A DNA stretch of 64,000 nt from Parelaphostrongylus tenuis (Eukaryota; Nematoda; Chromadorea; Rhabditida; Metastrongylidae), in the NCBI GenBank assembly GCA_019055375.1, contig JAHQIW010000287.1, positions 62,001-126,000 on the forward strand, read 5' to 3'. Position 1 is the first letter of the stretch, and every line of letters begins with the position of its first letter. Below, in pieces: positions 12,296 to 23,579 of the stretch. The translations under genes were made by a program, and so were the position numbers. Below the pieces are notes generated by a model. That model ran no database searches, was not told the DNA's origin, and saw only the letters and a program-made list of their open reading frames with translations.

Positions 12296-12596
12296 ATCCT
12301 TTCATTATTATTTGAGCCAACATAAGGTCTGGTAAGGGCTCTTGTACAGCCACCTAGCAATCGAGTGCGAAAACACTCTGTGTTAGGTGAAAATTTCGCT
12401 TGGCGTAGAGTGTAAAACGTACGTCGTCGATAACTCTCTATAAGGAGCGTAACGCTTCCAAGAGAACTGACTATAAAAAGATTGACAGACGACGGGTTCT
12501 GCCCGGCTGATGAGTCTGTAAGGACGAAACACGTGTCGCGGGCTGTACAAGAGCCCTTACCAGACCACATGACATGTTGGCTCAAATAATAATGAA
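12296..12596 (+). mobile_element. hammerhead element, family A (inverted-ended copy)
   Basis: This is an element of about 300 bp with near-perfect inverted ends. The left arm 12301-12351 matches the reverse complement of 12541-12595 apart from a four-base gap. The right arm is the natural 3' end of family A, also seen at 59.4 kb and, diverged, at 29.4 kb. The interior from about 12357 matches the 59.23-59.46 kb copy throughout, so the two share an ancestor. A hammerhead ribozyme lies just before the right arm. The left arm's homology to the right arm stops about three bases from the predicted ribozyme cleavage point. No protein is encoded. It looks like a MITE, but the ribozyme argues for an RNA-level origin. 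Confidence 0.7.
12499..12545 (+). ncRNA. hammerhead ribozyme, family A copy 1
   Basis: The conserved core CTGATGA lies at 12507-12513 and GAA at 12526-12528. Stem II is GTC/GAC (12514-12516 with 12523-12525) with a six-base loop. Stem III is ACA/TGT (12529-12531 with 12534-12536) closing on CG. Stem I pairs 12501-12505 with 12539-12543 (five base pairs), with one G/G mismatch next to the core. Predicted cleavage is after C12537 (GUC). The 59.4-kb copy has a different stem I closing pair and a different stem II but keeps the fold. Every invariant core base of a hammerhead is present. Activity is untested; the weak points are the mismatch at 1.1/2.1 and the very short stem III. Confidence 0.8.
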
Positions 12597-12604
12597 GGCT
12601 CTGT

Positions 12605-13200
12605 AAGTTCTTTGTGGTAGTCTTGACGTGGCCAAAATATTAGCGCACATGTCCGCTGCATAGCGTAGCGTTTAGACGAACTGCTGAGTCGAAACGGCTA
12701 ACACACAGTTGGAATTGACGGTTTCTGAGAGGCCAGAATGCGGCTCATGCTGCTCTCTTTTTTTCATAAAGTTCCTCTTTCATGTTGTTATTCATTATCA
12801 GTGAAAGACCAAGGCACACGTACGAGGAATTCTCCGTAATCAAAAACAATCCTTGTTATTCATGAGCAGAATCTTCATGCGATCTACTCGATGTCTGATT
12901 TCCTTTCCCGTTTCGTTGAAGCCATCGGACGATAGTTACAAAGATCCTTTCGGTCACCTTTTCTCTGAAGGATTACTGTGTGTGTCGTTTCCCAATGGTC
13001 TAGAATATTTCCTAATGAAGGTAAAATATTATAAATGATGCGAGTAGTGCATGTGGAATACGGTTTCCAGCTCTCAAAAAGTCCGCAGTGATGTTATCAG
13101 GACATGGAGCTGTGCGTTTTTTAAGCTTTCTATCGCAACTAGAACCTCAGTGGGTAGAATCCTAGGCAGTTTTCTTCAGTGGATACTTTGGAATCCGAAG
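12605..13200 (-). pseudogene. RTE-class LINE reverse transcriptase remnant (R1)
   Basis: Minus-strand pieces follow the RTE reverse-transcriptase order. They are LPTEVLVAIESLKN, then (after a frameshift) APCPDNITADFLRAGN, then KGDRKDLCNYRPM. The copy then jumps over the middle of the domain to FNETGKEI and the thumb region MNNNMKEELYEKKRAA. The segment containing the catalytic FVDY and FADD motifs is deleted. The RTE enzyme copies its RNA at a nicked chromosomal site; this copy cannot. The same thumb block is present in the RTE at 23.6-24.0 kb. It abuts the right end of the hammerhead element. Confidence 0.8.
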
Positions 13201-15964
13201 TACTGAGATAAGCAATATTAACGTTAAAAGATGAGCTTTTTTATTATTTGGCTCATATATTATTGATTCGAGGAGATTCGTAGAGTGGAGACAATTGAAT
13301 GTAATATCTGGCGTGTACAATGACATCCGGTGCTGCTATTCTTCCGGAAAAATCGGGAACCAATTTGTCAATCTCGAAGGAATGGAAAGCTTATTAGACC
13401 TGGGCGCTGAAGTAAACCATGACCGTGTATCTCGAAGGTGCACCACTTATTCCGGCACTAGATGCGTTCCATAATAACGATCGTATATGGTGTCATCAAT
13501 AGCACATCGATGGTTTGTGGTTCAACCTTTTCTTAGCCAACTATACCAATATCTTTTCAAAATGAAGTTGAGCTGAAACTGAAGTGGTTGTACAAAAATA
13601 ATTTTCAAAAAAAGAAGAACAACTAAATCTATAAGAAAAAATCAATTTTCTTATTTGACTGCCACGAATAATGGAATTGCGCTAAAGTACATTCATAGAA
13701 AATGAAGTAGAGAATTAGAGCTAGTTCAAATTAATTAAAGATAACCACATAGTTGTAGTACTTTTATTACCATTAGAAACTCTGTTTGGCATTCATATAA
13801 TAAAATAAGTGAAAAATGGAATGCGTGAGAATTATTATGCCCATTAGGTGTCCAGAACTACTACATAGGAGTAGCCTTTACGAGAAGGTTAGTGTGATGT
13901 CAGCGATGAGTAATGCGCGTCCTTTTGATCTTTCGTGATGCGTGGAAGGTCGCCAGAAGGATTCGGGAAAATAAGAAAGAACGAGACTATGAATGTCATC
14001 CAAGAAAAATCTGTGAAAATGTTCAGCCATAAATTAATGAATCGAGATGTCTTCATTATTTGGTTATTAGAACTGACCAGACCCTCCTCCTATGGCCGGT
14101 GGTGGTCTGTCTAATCTGGGAGGACTTGTACAGTTGGATAATCACACTCGTCTGTTGTATTTATAGATAATGCGGCTAATTATAGAGACGATATGCTTCT
14201 ATTAACACTCTCGCAACGAGATCAAAATTTCACTATGCTCACTGTGACACCTATGAATATCACATCAGTCACTCCGGCAGTTTTCATGTAGCTTAACCTC
14301 TTCAATTGTGATTTATGATATACGAATCGGTGGTCCTGCGCGTTTTGACAAAAATCTTGGCCTTTCTTATCCTGTGTGCTTTATGCTCTTTTAGACACTC
14401 ATATGTTTTTGGCACATGCGCAACCGCTCAGTGCGAAGAAAAAGTACTTCACAAAACATGTTGTTAGCGTTTAATAAAATTGTATAAGGTACGAGAAGAT
14501 TGTCACGATTTTCGTCTTGGGGTTCTAATATCCTCACATTCTAAATATTGCACAAAGTCTTCACGGCGATTGAAAGTCAGAAACAACGACGTGCTTGTAA
14601 AAAATGATGTTTCACACTGTGTGTGATGATAGTGACATTTCTGCTTTTCTCCACTAGCCACGCTCCCTAGGGAGCACATCCCTTCAACAACAATAGTCTC
14701 TCAGCTAAAATGAGAAAATTTAGTGAGTTCTGTAGAGAACACCTATCTCTGGGCGGTGCTAGCCGCAGTATTGGCGTTAATTAGCTACCGAATAAAATTA
14801 CAGAATGTCCAAAAAAGCTTCTGTGTGCCAAAACAAACCACTGGAATGCAAATGACACTTGTAGATGTCCTACTGACCGCTACCGCGCCTTCATTATGAC
14901 ACGTAGAATTACCACGCGAGACTGTTTACCTCTCTGTCCACGAATAAAGTCGGACTTATTTCTAATTGACTGATAGTTGTTGGAAGCTATACCTTTTATT
15001 GAACTTCGTATAAAGATTTTCATGTGTGTCTAATCAATTCCAAGCTCCACAAATGCTGATATGTTATCAGATGGTTCCATAGAATCGTTCGCATTAATCG
15101 TGGTGTGGTTAAAAATGAGGTGAAAGCCTATATTTCCAGTCGTGCATGGCGTATTCTTATTTGTTCGATTGTGGATCTCTTCCGTGATGGATTTGAGGCC
15201 CAGTTACGTCAATTAAGACGGAAACACTCTTTCAATGCCCACACGAGGTACTTCGAGAATATTGAAAGGTGTGCGGATTTTCATCGTTGATTTGATTACT
15301 TCTCCAATCGGGAATCAAACGATTTCTTTCACCAGGTAAACTTAATCAGCAGAGGGATGTGTGTAAAGTAGATTACGTAGGCTATGGTACTTCCGATTTC
15401 ACGCGTTAGCCTGAACAAAATTATATCAAATTAGTGGAAAGATGTCGCACATACACTTTGGGATTACATGAATGTGTCTTCGTTGCCGTTTCTACTCCAA
15501 GAAAAGTAAAAATTGCTTCTCAGAACAATGTGCTAAGACTACTGTTTATATCAAAAGCGATGACTGATTCACTACATTTTAATTATTCTTCTGTTAAGTC
15601 TAATTTTCAGGCGGGTTTCGAATTGTTCACAACGGAAAGCGTCGTTAAATGTCGAATCAAAAGCAGATAACTGTGTGCGAAAGATCTCACAGCTCGATTT
15701 TTAGAAATCCTATATACGAGATAACGAATTGTGGTCTACTTTGTAAATCCAATAAAGTGATGAATTAAGGAATTGAGTGCACTTTCACACTTCTAATCAT
15801 AAGCACTTAAAAGATTTAGAAGATATTCAATCTACTCCTCATTTCAGTGTATTTCACACATCCATTATTGTTTACGTACAACACTTCCTTTTTCTTCTTT
15901 TTCTAATTTATATTTCACTATTCCACTATCACAAAAGAGTGATGTTCACATGCTTGATCAATCA
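13201..15964. other. no feature seen
   Basis: Unique-looking AT-rich sequence. A GC-richer patch at 14085-14150 has a 24-codon Gly/Leu-rich frame with a stop just upstream; I do not call it. Frames at 15105-15290 and 15434-15670 are unrecognised. Confidence 0.5.
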
Positions 15965-16130
15965 AGTGGTGGCGCTAATTTCAAGTCACTCATAGTCGGG
16001 GTCGCGGCTCTGCTGTGGATGAAGTGCGAATTCAACTCCCGACTGGGATTCAAGATTCTGTATATCACTTAGCACTCTTGTATATATAGTTATAACATCA
16101 TAACACTGGCATAAAGGCAGTAGAAAAAAT
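15965..16130 (+). mobile_element. SINE-2 copy
   Basis: This is a second tRNA-derived SINE family, in plus orientation. It begins with gtggtggcgctaat, as in the 27.85-kb copy, has a B-box-like segment (aattcaactcccgactggg), then atcactt-agcactcttg and the tail block acatcataacactggcataaaggcagta. The A box is poorly preserved. It ends in an A/T-rich run. Confidence 0.6.
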
Positions 16131-16885
16131 TTTTTGGACTTTATAAGTAAATAATTTCAGTGAGCTGATAGTCAATAAAAGAGTGAGTAATTGGTGGCAA
16201 CTACTAGAATATATTCATTATGTTATCATTGATAACGCAATAATTCCTGCTACGGGAGCCTTCGGAGCTTTAAAATGGACGAGAAATTTACTTTTGTTCT
16301 AGAAGAATTATCTGCTAGCATGCTGAAATGTTTTACCCAAATAATACTTACACGAGAACCACTCCACCGCATGCGATCTGATGCTACTGCAAAGCTCTTT
16401 GCACATCGCAAAAATAACGGCTCTTGACATTGAAATTAAATAGTCGGAGCTCTGAAGAAAGTCGGTAGTATCGAAACATTTTCCACAATAAAGCTCATCA
16501 AGAGCCTTGTGTAAACACATCATTATAGCAGAAGGATTATTCAAACGCTGGTTGAATGATAGCCAATTTCAAAGATATTCTTCAATGATTCCGAAGATTC
16601 CAGCACGTTATGGTAATTGATTTTTGCAAAACGAGAATTCCACATAATCGATTTACTGTGATTCACTTCCGATTTCACTGATTAGATTAGAACGGTCAAT
16701 CAATTTCATGAGGTAATTCTAATTTTGACAGCAAGTGCAAATTTTGAACACATGATTTTAATATCAACACTTGAGCATATTCTGCACAAATTCACATCAT
16801 TTTACTGATTTTATAGCAGTGTTATGATGTTATATTTGTGTATCCAAGGATGATATTGACGAAAGAGTCATGGGAAGCTATGAAC
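16131..16885. other. no firm feature
   Basis: It holds a possible relic of a hammerhead motif at 16447-16485 (gctctgaagaa ... cgaaacatt), treated under findings. No other repeat or coding segment seen. Confidence 0.4.
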
Positions 16886-16995
16886 TCGATGGTGTAGTGG
16901 AAACGCGCGCAAGCGGTATGGTGAAACGCGGGTGCAACTACCGCCCGAGGTTCGAAGTTTTGCACATCACTCAGCATTCTTGAAAACACGTAGGT
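16886..16995 (+). mobile_element. SINE-2 copy (5' part)
   Basis: tRNA-like head: A-box region gatggtgtagtggaaacgcg, then gtgaaacgcgggtgcaact in the B-box position, then cacatcactcagcattcttg, all matching the 27.85-kb copy in order. The tail is not evident. Confidence 0.6.
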
Positions 16996-19159
16996 GAATA
17001 CGTTTTTGTCAAGAATAAAGATTATTTACCATTGTTCTATAGCATTTGCACCTTTGATTGTACATATGAACTGAACTGAGTGTTAATTTGCGGATCTTTT
17101 CAAACAAAACTTTTATCTGGCTTTCCCTTTATTCCACCTACTTCTTTAACTGTCGGTTATGTTGTAAATGTTGACCAAATTAGAATGTTTTTTTCTGCTG
17201 ACAAAATGAAGTAGGAGGAAAGAATCACCATCAACAAGACCACAGCCAACAACATGGGTTTGGATAGCGTTTTATTTTGGTAATAACCATCATTTCGAGT
17301 GACAGTCTGGAATTATGTATTGATATTTCGTGGTGCAGTAGCATCGCTTCTGTTTGTCTTAGCCGAACTGAAAAGAAGAAAAATAATGCCTACACTTCTC
17401 TTCTTGACTTTTCGTTAATCTTGTTTTATTTTCTTCCATTGAGAGAATTTGTCAAAGCTCTTGCTGAGGACATCGAAGCCAAAATCAGTTGAGCAGTGTA
17501 TGGTGTGTTTTTAGCACACGATCAATTAAGACTTCTATTCTGAGCTATCAGAAGTACTGCTTATTATTATAAGTACTTTGTTTATGGGAGAATTCTCTTC
17601 TTACGAATCGGAAAGTGTGCGAGGATTACTTGATCTCTCCAAACTGTTAAGTTTTCAAACAGACAAATAGGAAACATTGTGATGCTATGATTGTGTGCAG
17701 GGTAGTTTGCCTCTCTTTTATAGAGATTTAAATAATAAAAATCTAAAAGAAAATCTGCTGCCGTTTGAAAAGACAAAAGGAAGAAAACGTATACGAAGAG
17801 ACCATTGTGCTATACTCGCTGCATCAAGGAAATGTCCACGCCGCACACAAACTTGAAGTAGGATTATGAAAATATTGAATATGTTTCGATCCTTTCAAAT
17901 GTTTTTTGACCAAACGTTCAGCAATCATTGAATGAGTATAGCGCTTCTTTGCTGTGATTAGTGGGCATGGGAATACTATCATTCCAGTAATGATATGAAA
18001 TCAATCACAAAAGGATTCGTCCAGGGCATTTTGTATTGCGATGAAATATCAGATCTCAGTAGTTGCAAAAATGAGAAAAACCAATCCTGAGCTCTTCTTT
18101 GAGGATTAAGAGAAACTTTCGAAGTCCAGACATAGTACTTTACAGAACCTTCAACAATCAACACAGTGAATATTTTCGTGGTTACCTTCAAAATCTTCAC
18201 TGATGCCACTGCAATAAATATGTAGAATACGTATAATCGTTGTAAAAATCAAAAGTATCAATTTTGAAAAGTTTTTCAAAAAACATAGTCTCACTAACTC
18301 TAGCCATGCCAATGGCTGTTCTCTTTCTAACTTTCATCAACTTTACTGAAAAAGTAGCCGTTATTAATCACATCTTAGTTGTAAAGATATGCTCCAATTG
18401 TGTTTCACCTAACGAATATGATCAAGGTAACACTAGAGCAAAGTAGGAGGAATTTAGAAACTCACATATTACTGCATTTATTTATACAGCCTATTTTCAC
18501 ATCTACGATAACCATCTTGGTAGTCCTTGCATTCAACTCGCTTTTCCCACTCTATCATCTACGGTCTTCGAACTTTCGCATGTGTGTTCAACTAATGCTA
18601 AGGACTTTTTTCTTTCTTCATTTCGTGAATATTGTTGAATGGTAATTGAGTGTTTCGCCCTGAAGCACGGAGAGAGTCGGGATAGAGCGTTCTCACGTGG
18701 ATTGCGGACAATAGTCTTCATCCAAACAAGATGAAGGCTTCTCAGTTTAAATGAGAAGCAGACTGCAGGCAGCTGAAGCGACTATAAGAGAATGGAAATC
18801 CTCGAACTTTGTTTTGTCAATGGTGTCAACTTTTCGAAAGAAAAGTTTACTGTATCAATACGGATAGTAGACCAAGGTTTAAAAGGATCGGACTAGTAAT
18901 GGACTTAAAGAAAAAAAGCACATTGTCTAGAAATTCAACAAGAAAACTAAGCCTCCAGGTGCTAGGTCTGTGAGCTATCCGATATTTGCAGATCTCTACA
19001 CTTAACAAGAACCATATTTTTCTTCTTTACTTTTCATTATCACATATCTGAGCAGTCTGCTGAGTTTCCTCCCTCTAAAAAGTCGAGCAATCAAATTTTT
19101 TTCCGGAATCATGATTGAAAAATTTTAGCCACCAGACTCACTGCCCATCCTGCCATGTG
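16996..19159. other. no feature seen
   Basis: No recognised repeat. Frames of 60-80 codons on both strands lack motifs. Confidence 0.5.
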
Positions 19160-19440
19160 CTGAACACCTCGTGAGACCAATTGGCTAGCGTCTTTCGCCA
19201 ATAGGCTGTCGTTTTAGACGTATCACGTGTCCAACCCATCTAATTTTCGACATTTTGGCGTGCATAACGACATTTCCGGTCTTTGGTCGCCAACATAGGT
19301 AACATTCTGATATTTCTTCTCTCACTTGCGTGAGACGGGTGCGAGGTATTTCAGCATCGCTCTCTTGATAGCTTGTTGGATATCGCTAAATCATTTTTTA
19401 CACTCTCTACCTGGCGCATAGCTTTCTAGCGCATACGTTG
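19160..19440 (-). pseudogene. RTE-class LINE C-terminal remnant (R2, minus)
   Basis: Minus-strand translation gives QQAIKRAMLKYLAPVSR, then, across frameshifts, segments resembling the RTE C-terminal stretch that ends with a WAGHV-like motif (here RKLDGLDT). It contains stops. Only the part downstream of the reverse transcriptase domain remains. Confidence 0.6.
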
Positions 19441-19454
19441 GGAAAGTAGAGTAG

Positions 19455-19585
19455 AAAAAGTGGTTTCAAGGATAAGAAACATAGAAAAGTATAGATGGGT
19501 TGTCTACATGTTGTGGATCGATGACAGGTGGATGAAAAGAATGGTGGAATTCTTAAGCGTGCACAACCATAGAAAAGCGCCTACT
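19455..19585 (+). pseudogene. RTE-class LINE C-terminal remnant (R2b, plus)
   Basis: Plus-strand frame with VSRIRNIEKYRWVVYMLW and IDDRWMKRMVEFL, matching the RTE C-terminal block with the KIRWAGHVMR and DDRWTKR motifs. It points away from the R2 fragment only 15 bases to its left, so two C-terminal ends lie back to back. It is a fragment only. Confidence 0.5.
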
Positions 19586-19680
19586 TGCAAGATGAAGATC
19601 ATGTCCGTAATTCAATCATGTATTTTCTCTAAACTCAAAAGCTTTTGTGGTAAAGAACGCACAGGTGTGATCATTTAGAG

Positions 19681-19757
19681 AATATTTATAGTTCACGTTC
19701 ATTTATAGTTCAATATTTATAGTTAGTTATAGTTAGTTCATATATTTATAGGTCACG
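19681..19757. repeat. short tandem repeat based on atttatagtt
   Basis: Four to five irregular copies of an atttatagttca-like unit follow one another (atatttatagttcac, atttatagttcaat, atttatagttagtt, atatttataggtcac). Simple-sequence expansion. Confidence 0.6.
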
Positions 19758-20759
19758 ATGAAACCAGTAATCACGTGAATTCCATAGGGAGTCATTGTTC
19801 ATCTGGCTAAAGACAATTGGATCAGACAAGCGTAAAAGAACTACAGTTTGCTTTCTATAGACCTTTTATGAATTTCTTAAATCGAATAAATGATCTAGCA
19901 CATCTTTCCTCTACACGTACTCATGTAATTTGCAAGACTAACATATCCAAAGTGTGCAAAAACTAATGAGAGATCGCATTGCTGCAGAAATTCGCAGCTT
20001 TTCAGCTGAAAAAATTTCTAAATGAGATGAAGCTCCTGACTTTTTATACTACGAAATCGACCATGTAATGAATCGAACATCCCTCAAATTAACTATATGC
20101 AAAGTCGACAAAGCGAAATCGGCCATGCCTCGAGTGAATTCTTGAAAGCAACCTTTCCAAGTCATCTCATCAATGCCTGATTTGAATGGACTGATCCTTA
20201 ACCTCTTGCTTCTTGCTCACTACCTCGATCAATTTTCCGCGTCAGGCCTATCGGACATGATTCACTTCTTGAAGTTACCGTCCTATTTTCCGGTTCGTTC
20301 TCGTAAGTTTCCGTGCATATCTAAATCTGGACACTACGCACCCGATATGCTCTTCAATGCATTTAACCGTATTCGTGAACATTCCATGGTTGTGGTCTCA
20401 TTCTTATGTGTGATGAAAAAAGTTGTCCATTAGCTAATCACGGTGCCATTAACTTTGTGCTTTTTTTTTGCATGATAGTTCAAGTATATATCCTTATCTC
20501 TTTCACGTTTTTTTGTTTACAGGTACACCCTTTCACTTCTGAAAGTGCCATTGCAAATACAGCGCATAATAGCACCTGTTCATGAATTAGTTTCAATATA
20601 AACTGCATGATCAAACTTGTCGAATTACTACAAAAAGTCTAACAAAAAGGTTTTGAATCGCGAAATAGCTCAGAATGAAGGATGCATCTTGAAATTAAGA
20701 TTTGAGAACCAAAATGTACAGTATCGCGAATTAATGTGCATGCTCGTGAGAGGCCTCAA

Positions 20760-21010
20760 AATGTCGAGTTTACTAGACCATGTCCAAATGGAGTATTTAT
20801 GACTTACACCAGCCGTGCTCCAAATTAGCCATGCCTTAATTCGACCGTGCCTTAAAGCATTCATGCATAAACTTGACTAGGAAATGTCATAAATGATCCA
20901 TCTATAATCTAAAGCGAGTGAGTTTTCAAAATAAATACATGACATAAGTGACCATGTCTTTAATCATCCGTACCTCTACTCGATCACGTTGTAAAACGAC
21001 CATAACCTTT
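20760..21010. repeat. degenerate GACCATG-type repeat
   Basis: Recurring pieces such as tagaccatgtcc, tagccatgccttaattc, gaccgtgccttaa, gtgaccatgtctttaatc and cgaccataacc recur irregularly, at intervals of tens of bases. Similar pieces (tcgaccatgtaatgaatcg, tcggccatgcctcg) occur at 20058-20135. It looks like an old minisatellite, but spacing is irregular. Confidence 0.35.
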
Positions 21011-21596
21011 TAGTAGACAGGGAGAATGATTATAACATCTACGGTAAACAATTTTCATTGATTTTTTTTTTTGCAATTATTCCTTCGTAGCTCAAAATAA
21101 TCTACTGCTTAAGACTAAGGCAAGTTTTTATCAAGAAGAAAGTCTTCATTATATCTCATTAGGATTTCGTCCTGATTGTCTTTCTCATTTATGATTGTTT
21201 TCTTTGTCGGATGTTTCGTGTTCCGCGCTTACAGTTCTTATTTTTGCTGATCGCTTATAAATATTTTAACTCACAAAGGTTTTTTCTTATTCTACGAAGC
21301 ACCTCCCAGATTGCTTCAAAGTCATTAATTTCTGTAATCTGCTTGAGATAAATCTTTTAGGTTCTTACGACTATCTATAGTTAAACCTTAGATTTTTATT
21401 TTCGTACGGCTCTAATCAATCTGCAGCTACAAGTATGTTGACTTACTACGAAGAAATTCTTCTAGAAAGCCTTCCAAATTAGGCATTTCAAAAAAAAACC
21501 AGTCAAGTCGTTTACCCAGTTTGCTGGGTAGTAAAAGCTTTTTTTCCGGACAATAGCAATGATAAGGTTGAAATATGGGTGAAGAAATGTTAAGCA

Positions 21597-21662
21597 GGTG
21601 CCATTGTTAGTGTAGTGGATAGAGTTCCTAGAAAGTACTCGCTGATTCGAAGTGTCGCTGAA
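21597..21662 (+). mobile_element. possible tRNA-like SINE head
   Basis: An A-box-like stretch (tagtgtagtggatagagttc) is followed about 25 bases later by a B-box-like stretch (gctgattcgaagtg). No body matching the other SINE families follows, so it may be an isolated relic. Confidence 0.3.
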
Positions 21663-22156
21663 ATTCCTTCGCAAATTCACAGTTTTAGCACATAAATCAC
21701 ACACTTTAATGATTTTTATTCTAATAAAAATTCTTTCGAGCCATAGTTGTCAAGAAAACCTCTGTCTCTATCATTTTGTATTACTTACTACTTAAGAGAG
21801 GAGCGGTCGGAGTATCGTGATGGTTCGAGATGAGGTGACTGGGAGGACAAGATAAGCATGGCTATATATAGTTCCATCCACTCCAAAACTCTCCAACATT
21901 ATGTGAGTAAAGGCCTTACAGAGCGACCTAGCTCAGCCACCTTCACGACTGCAAGAGAAATCGTCACGATCAACAATCATCAACATTCATGAAGAAGATG
22001 AAATCGTCAAGCGATAGCAGGAGCGAGGCGAGTGAAGTCCTTTGTGGATGAATGCGAGTGAAACGAATGCAAGGAGTTTCGAATCCATGGGTCGTGTGAA
22101 ATCAAGCCAGACAATAGAAAATATCAATTGCGATCTGCTTTAACTTCTTTTAAATC

Positions 22157-22168
22157 GTCACAGATTTA
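22157..22168. repeat. target-site duplication, left (12 bp)
   Basis: gtcacagattta is repeated exactly at 22468-22479 on the other side of the SINE-1 copy. Confidence 0.8.
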
Positions 22169-22467
22169 AAAAGGATAAAGCTCTCGGCGTTGATCAATCC
22201 CTGAGGGATGCGCCATGCATTCGACTTCAATTTTTAACTTCGTTTGAGGTGTTTTGAATGCACATCTGGTCTTTACAATGGCTCGCGGTGGCCTCCCGCT
22301 GAACCGAGTCAGTGCTGCTTATCCTCCCAGACAAGCTTGAGACCTGTCTGGTACCAATTTAACGACCCCGGAGGGATGGATGGCTTGGTGAGCCATGAGC
22401 ACGAGATCGAACCATTGAGCTCGTGTGCGACGCAGGGCACCTCTAACCACTACGCCACATGCGTTCT
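22169..22467 (-). mobile_element. SINE-1, complete copy with target duplication
   Basis: This is the best copy of SINE-1, on the minus strand. The 5' head is tRNA-like, with A box tggcgtagtggttagaggtg and B box ggttcgatctc about 30 bases further on, so RNA polymerase III would have transcribed it from inside. The body carries internal short palindromes (caagccatccatccctccgg; gacaggtctcaagcttgtc). The 3' end is gccgagagctttatcctttt. A perfect 12-bp direct repeat (gtcacagattta) flanks it, as expected of LINE-assisted retroposition. It is the reference for the other SINE-1 pieces in the window. Confidence 0.88.
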
Positions 22468-22479
22468 GTCACAGATTTA
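22468..22479. repeat. target-site duplication, right (12 bp)
   Basis: Second copy of gtcacagattta; see 22157-22168. Confidence 0.8.
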
Positions 22480-23579
22480 TACCTTGAGAATTCATTATGA
22501 GTAATAGTAGTGCGATAACTGAATCGATCACGGCGCGCCTTCAGTTCTCCATCCAGTCGATGATAAATTCAGTGGATGATTTCCCTGCCTTTGACAAGTG
22601 AATTGCTTCTCATGTATAGCTTATCAATACATACACACGCACTTTGATCCAGGTAAGTGGCTCAAAACATCTTTTAACAAGTGGAGCAATATCCACTATG
22701 TGCCTACGATAAAGTTTTATAGTAGGCCCGTTATTTGTCTCTCACTATGAAACAGAAGCAAGAAAAAGGCTGTGAAAAAAGTGTGCGTTATTTTCATCGA
22801 GACGAGCCAGCTAGTGGCGGTTTTTTAGCTTTGCAACACGTCGCATATAGCTACTCTGATAGGGCGATTAAAGCTGCTGGTGTCGGCCCATATGGCTCAC
22901 TTTTCAACATAGTTGAAGGTGATGCGAATAATTGCTTGCCAAATTTCATGAAAACCATATCGCAGCTAACAGATTACAAGATATGAGTAAAGAGGATTAT
23001 TCGCTCAACTGAACATGAATCATTTTTGAATGACCTTGAAAACTTTTGGAATTAGCATCCAGGGCTTGCTCAGTTCAATATATGCTCTTATTTAATTTTG
23101 AAGATCTCGAATTGGAAAAATTAGCAAAACGCAAAACGCTATGTATTTTGCGACTGTTACACTTGGCTTACTATTATGTGGTTGTGAAGAAACTGTAAGG
23201 GCATCAGATGTTTTCACTCTTTCCATGCAATTACTGGGGCGGAATAACAGAGTAATTGGTGATACAGTGCAACGAGAAACAAGGTGATATGCAAGGTGCT
23301 GGTCCGACGCTCTCTTCTATAAGTTTCTTGCGATTATTCATTTGAACGCCGGACATACCCTGCCGTTATTCTAAAGATTGATAGAAGATTCAACTCGACC
23401 AGCTTTCACAACATTCATAATTCATGAATATTTGGACTCTCAGTTTTCATGAATCGTGCAGACTTCAACACATTTTCCAGTCGTTTCTTCATGTGAATGT
23501 CGTCCATGGTGATGGTCAAATTCGAGCATAGCGCCTAGCGCGAGTTTATACCGTAAATTGTAGAACATCGGCATCTCGA
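22480..23579. other. no firm feature
   Basis: No gene recognised. The last 100 bases or so, read on the minus strand, may be the very end of the R3 RTE frame, but similarity there is weak. Confidence 0.45.

Larger units (their letters stand above)
19758..22156. other. no gene; weak repeats only
   Basis: It contains the degenerate GACCATG-type repeat at 20.04-21.01 kb and a possible tRNA-like head at 21.60 kb, both listed separately. A TATA-like stretch at 21.86 kb has no gene attached that I can see. Confidence 0.45.

Noticed and set aside
14085..14150. Short Gly/Leu-rich frame starting ATGGCCGGTGGTGG.
   Set aside because: Only 24 codons, stop just upstream, no supporting splice signals that I can assign.
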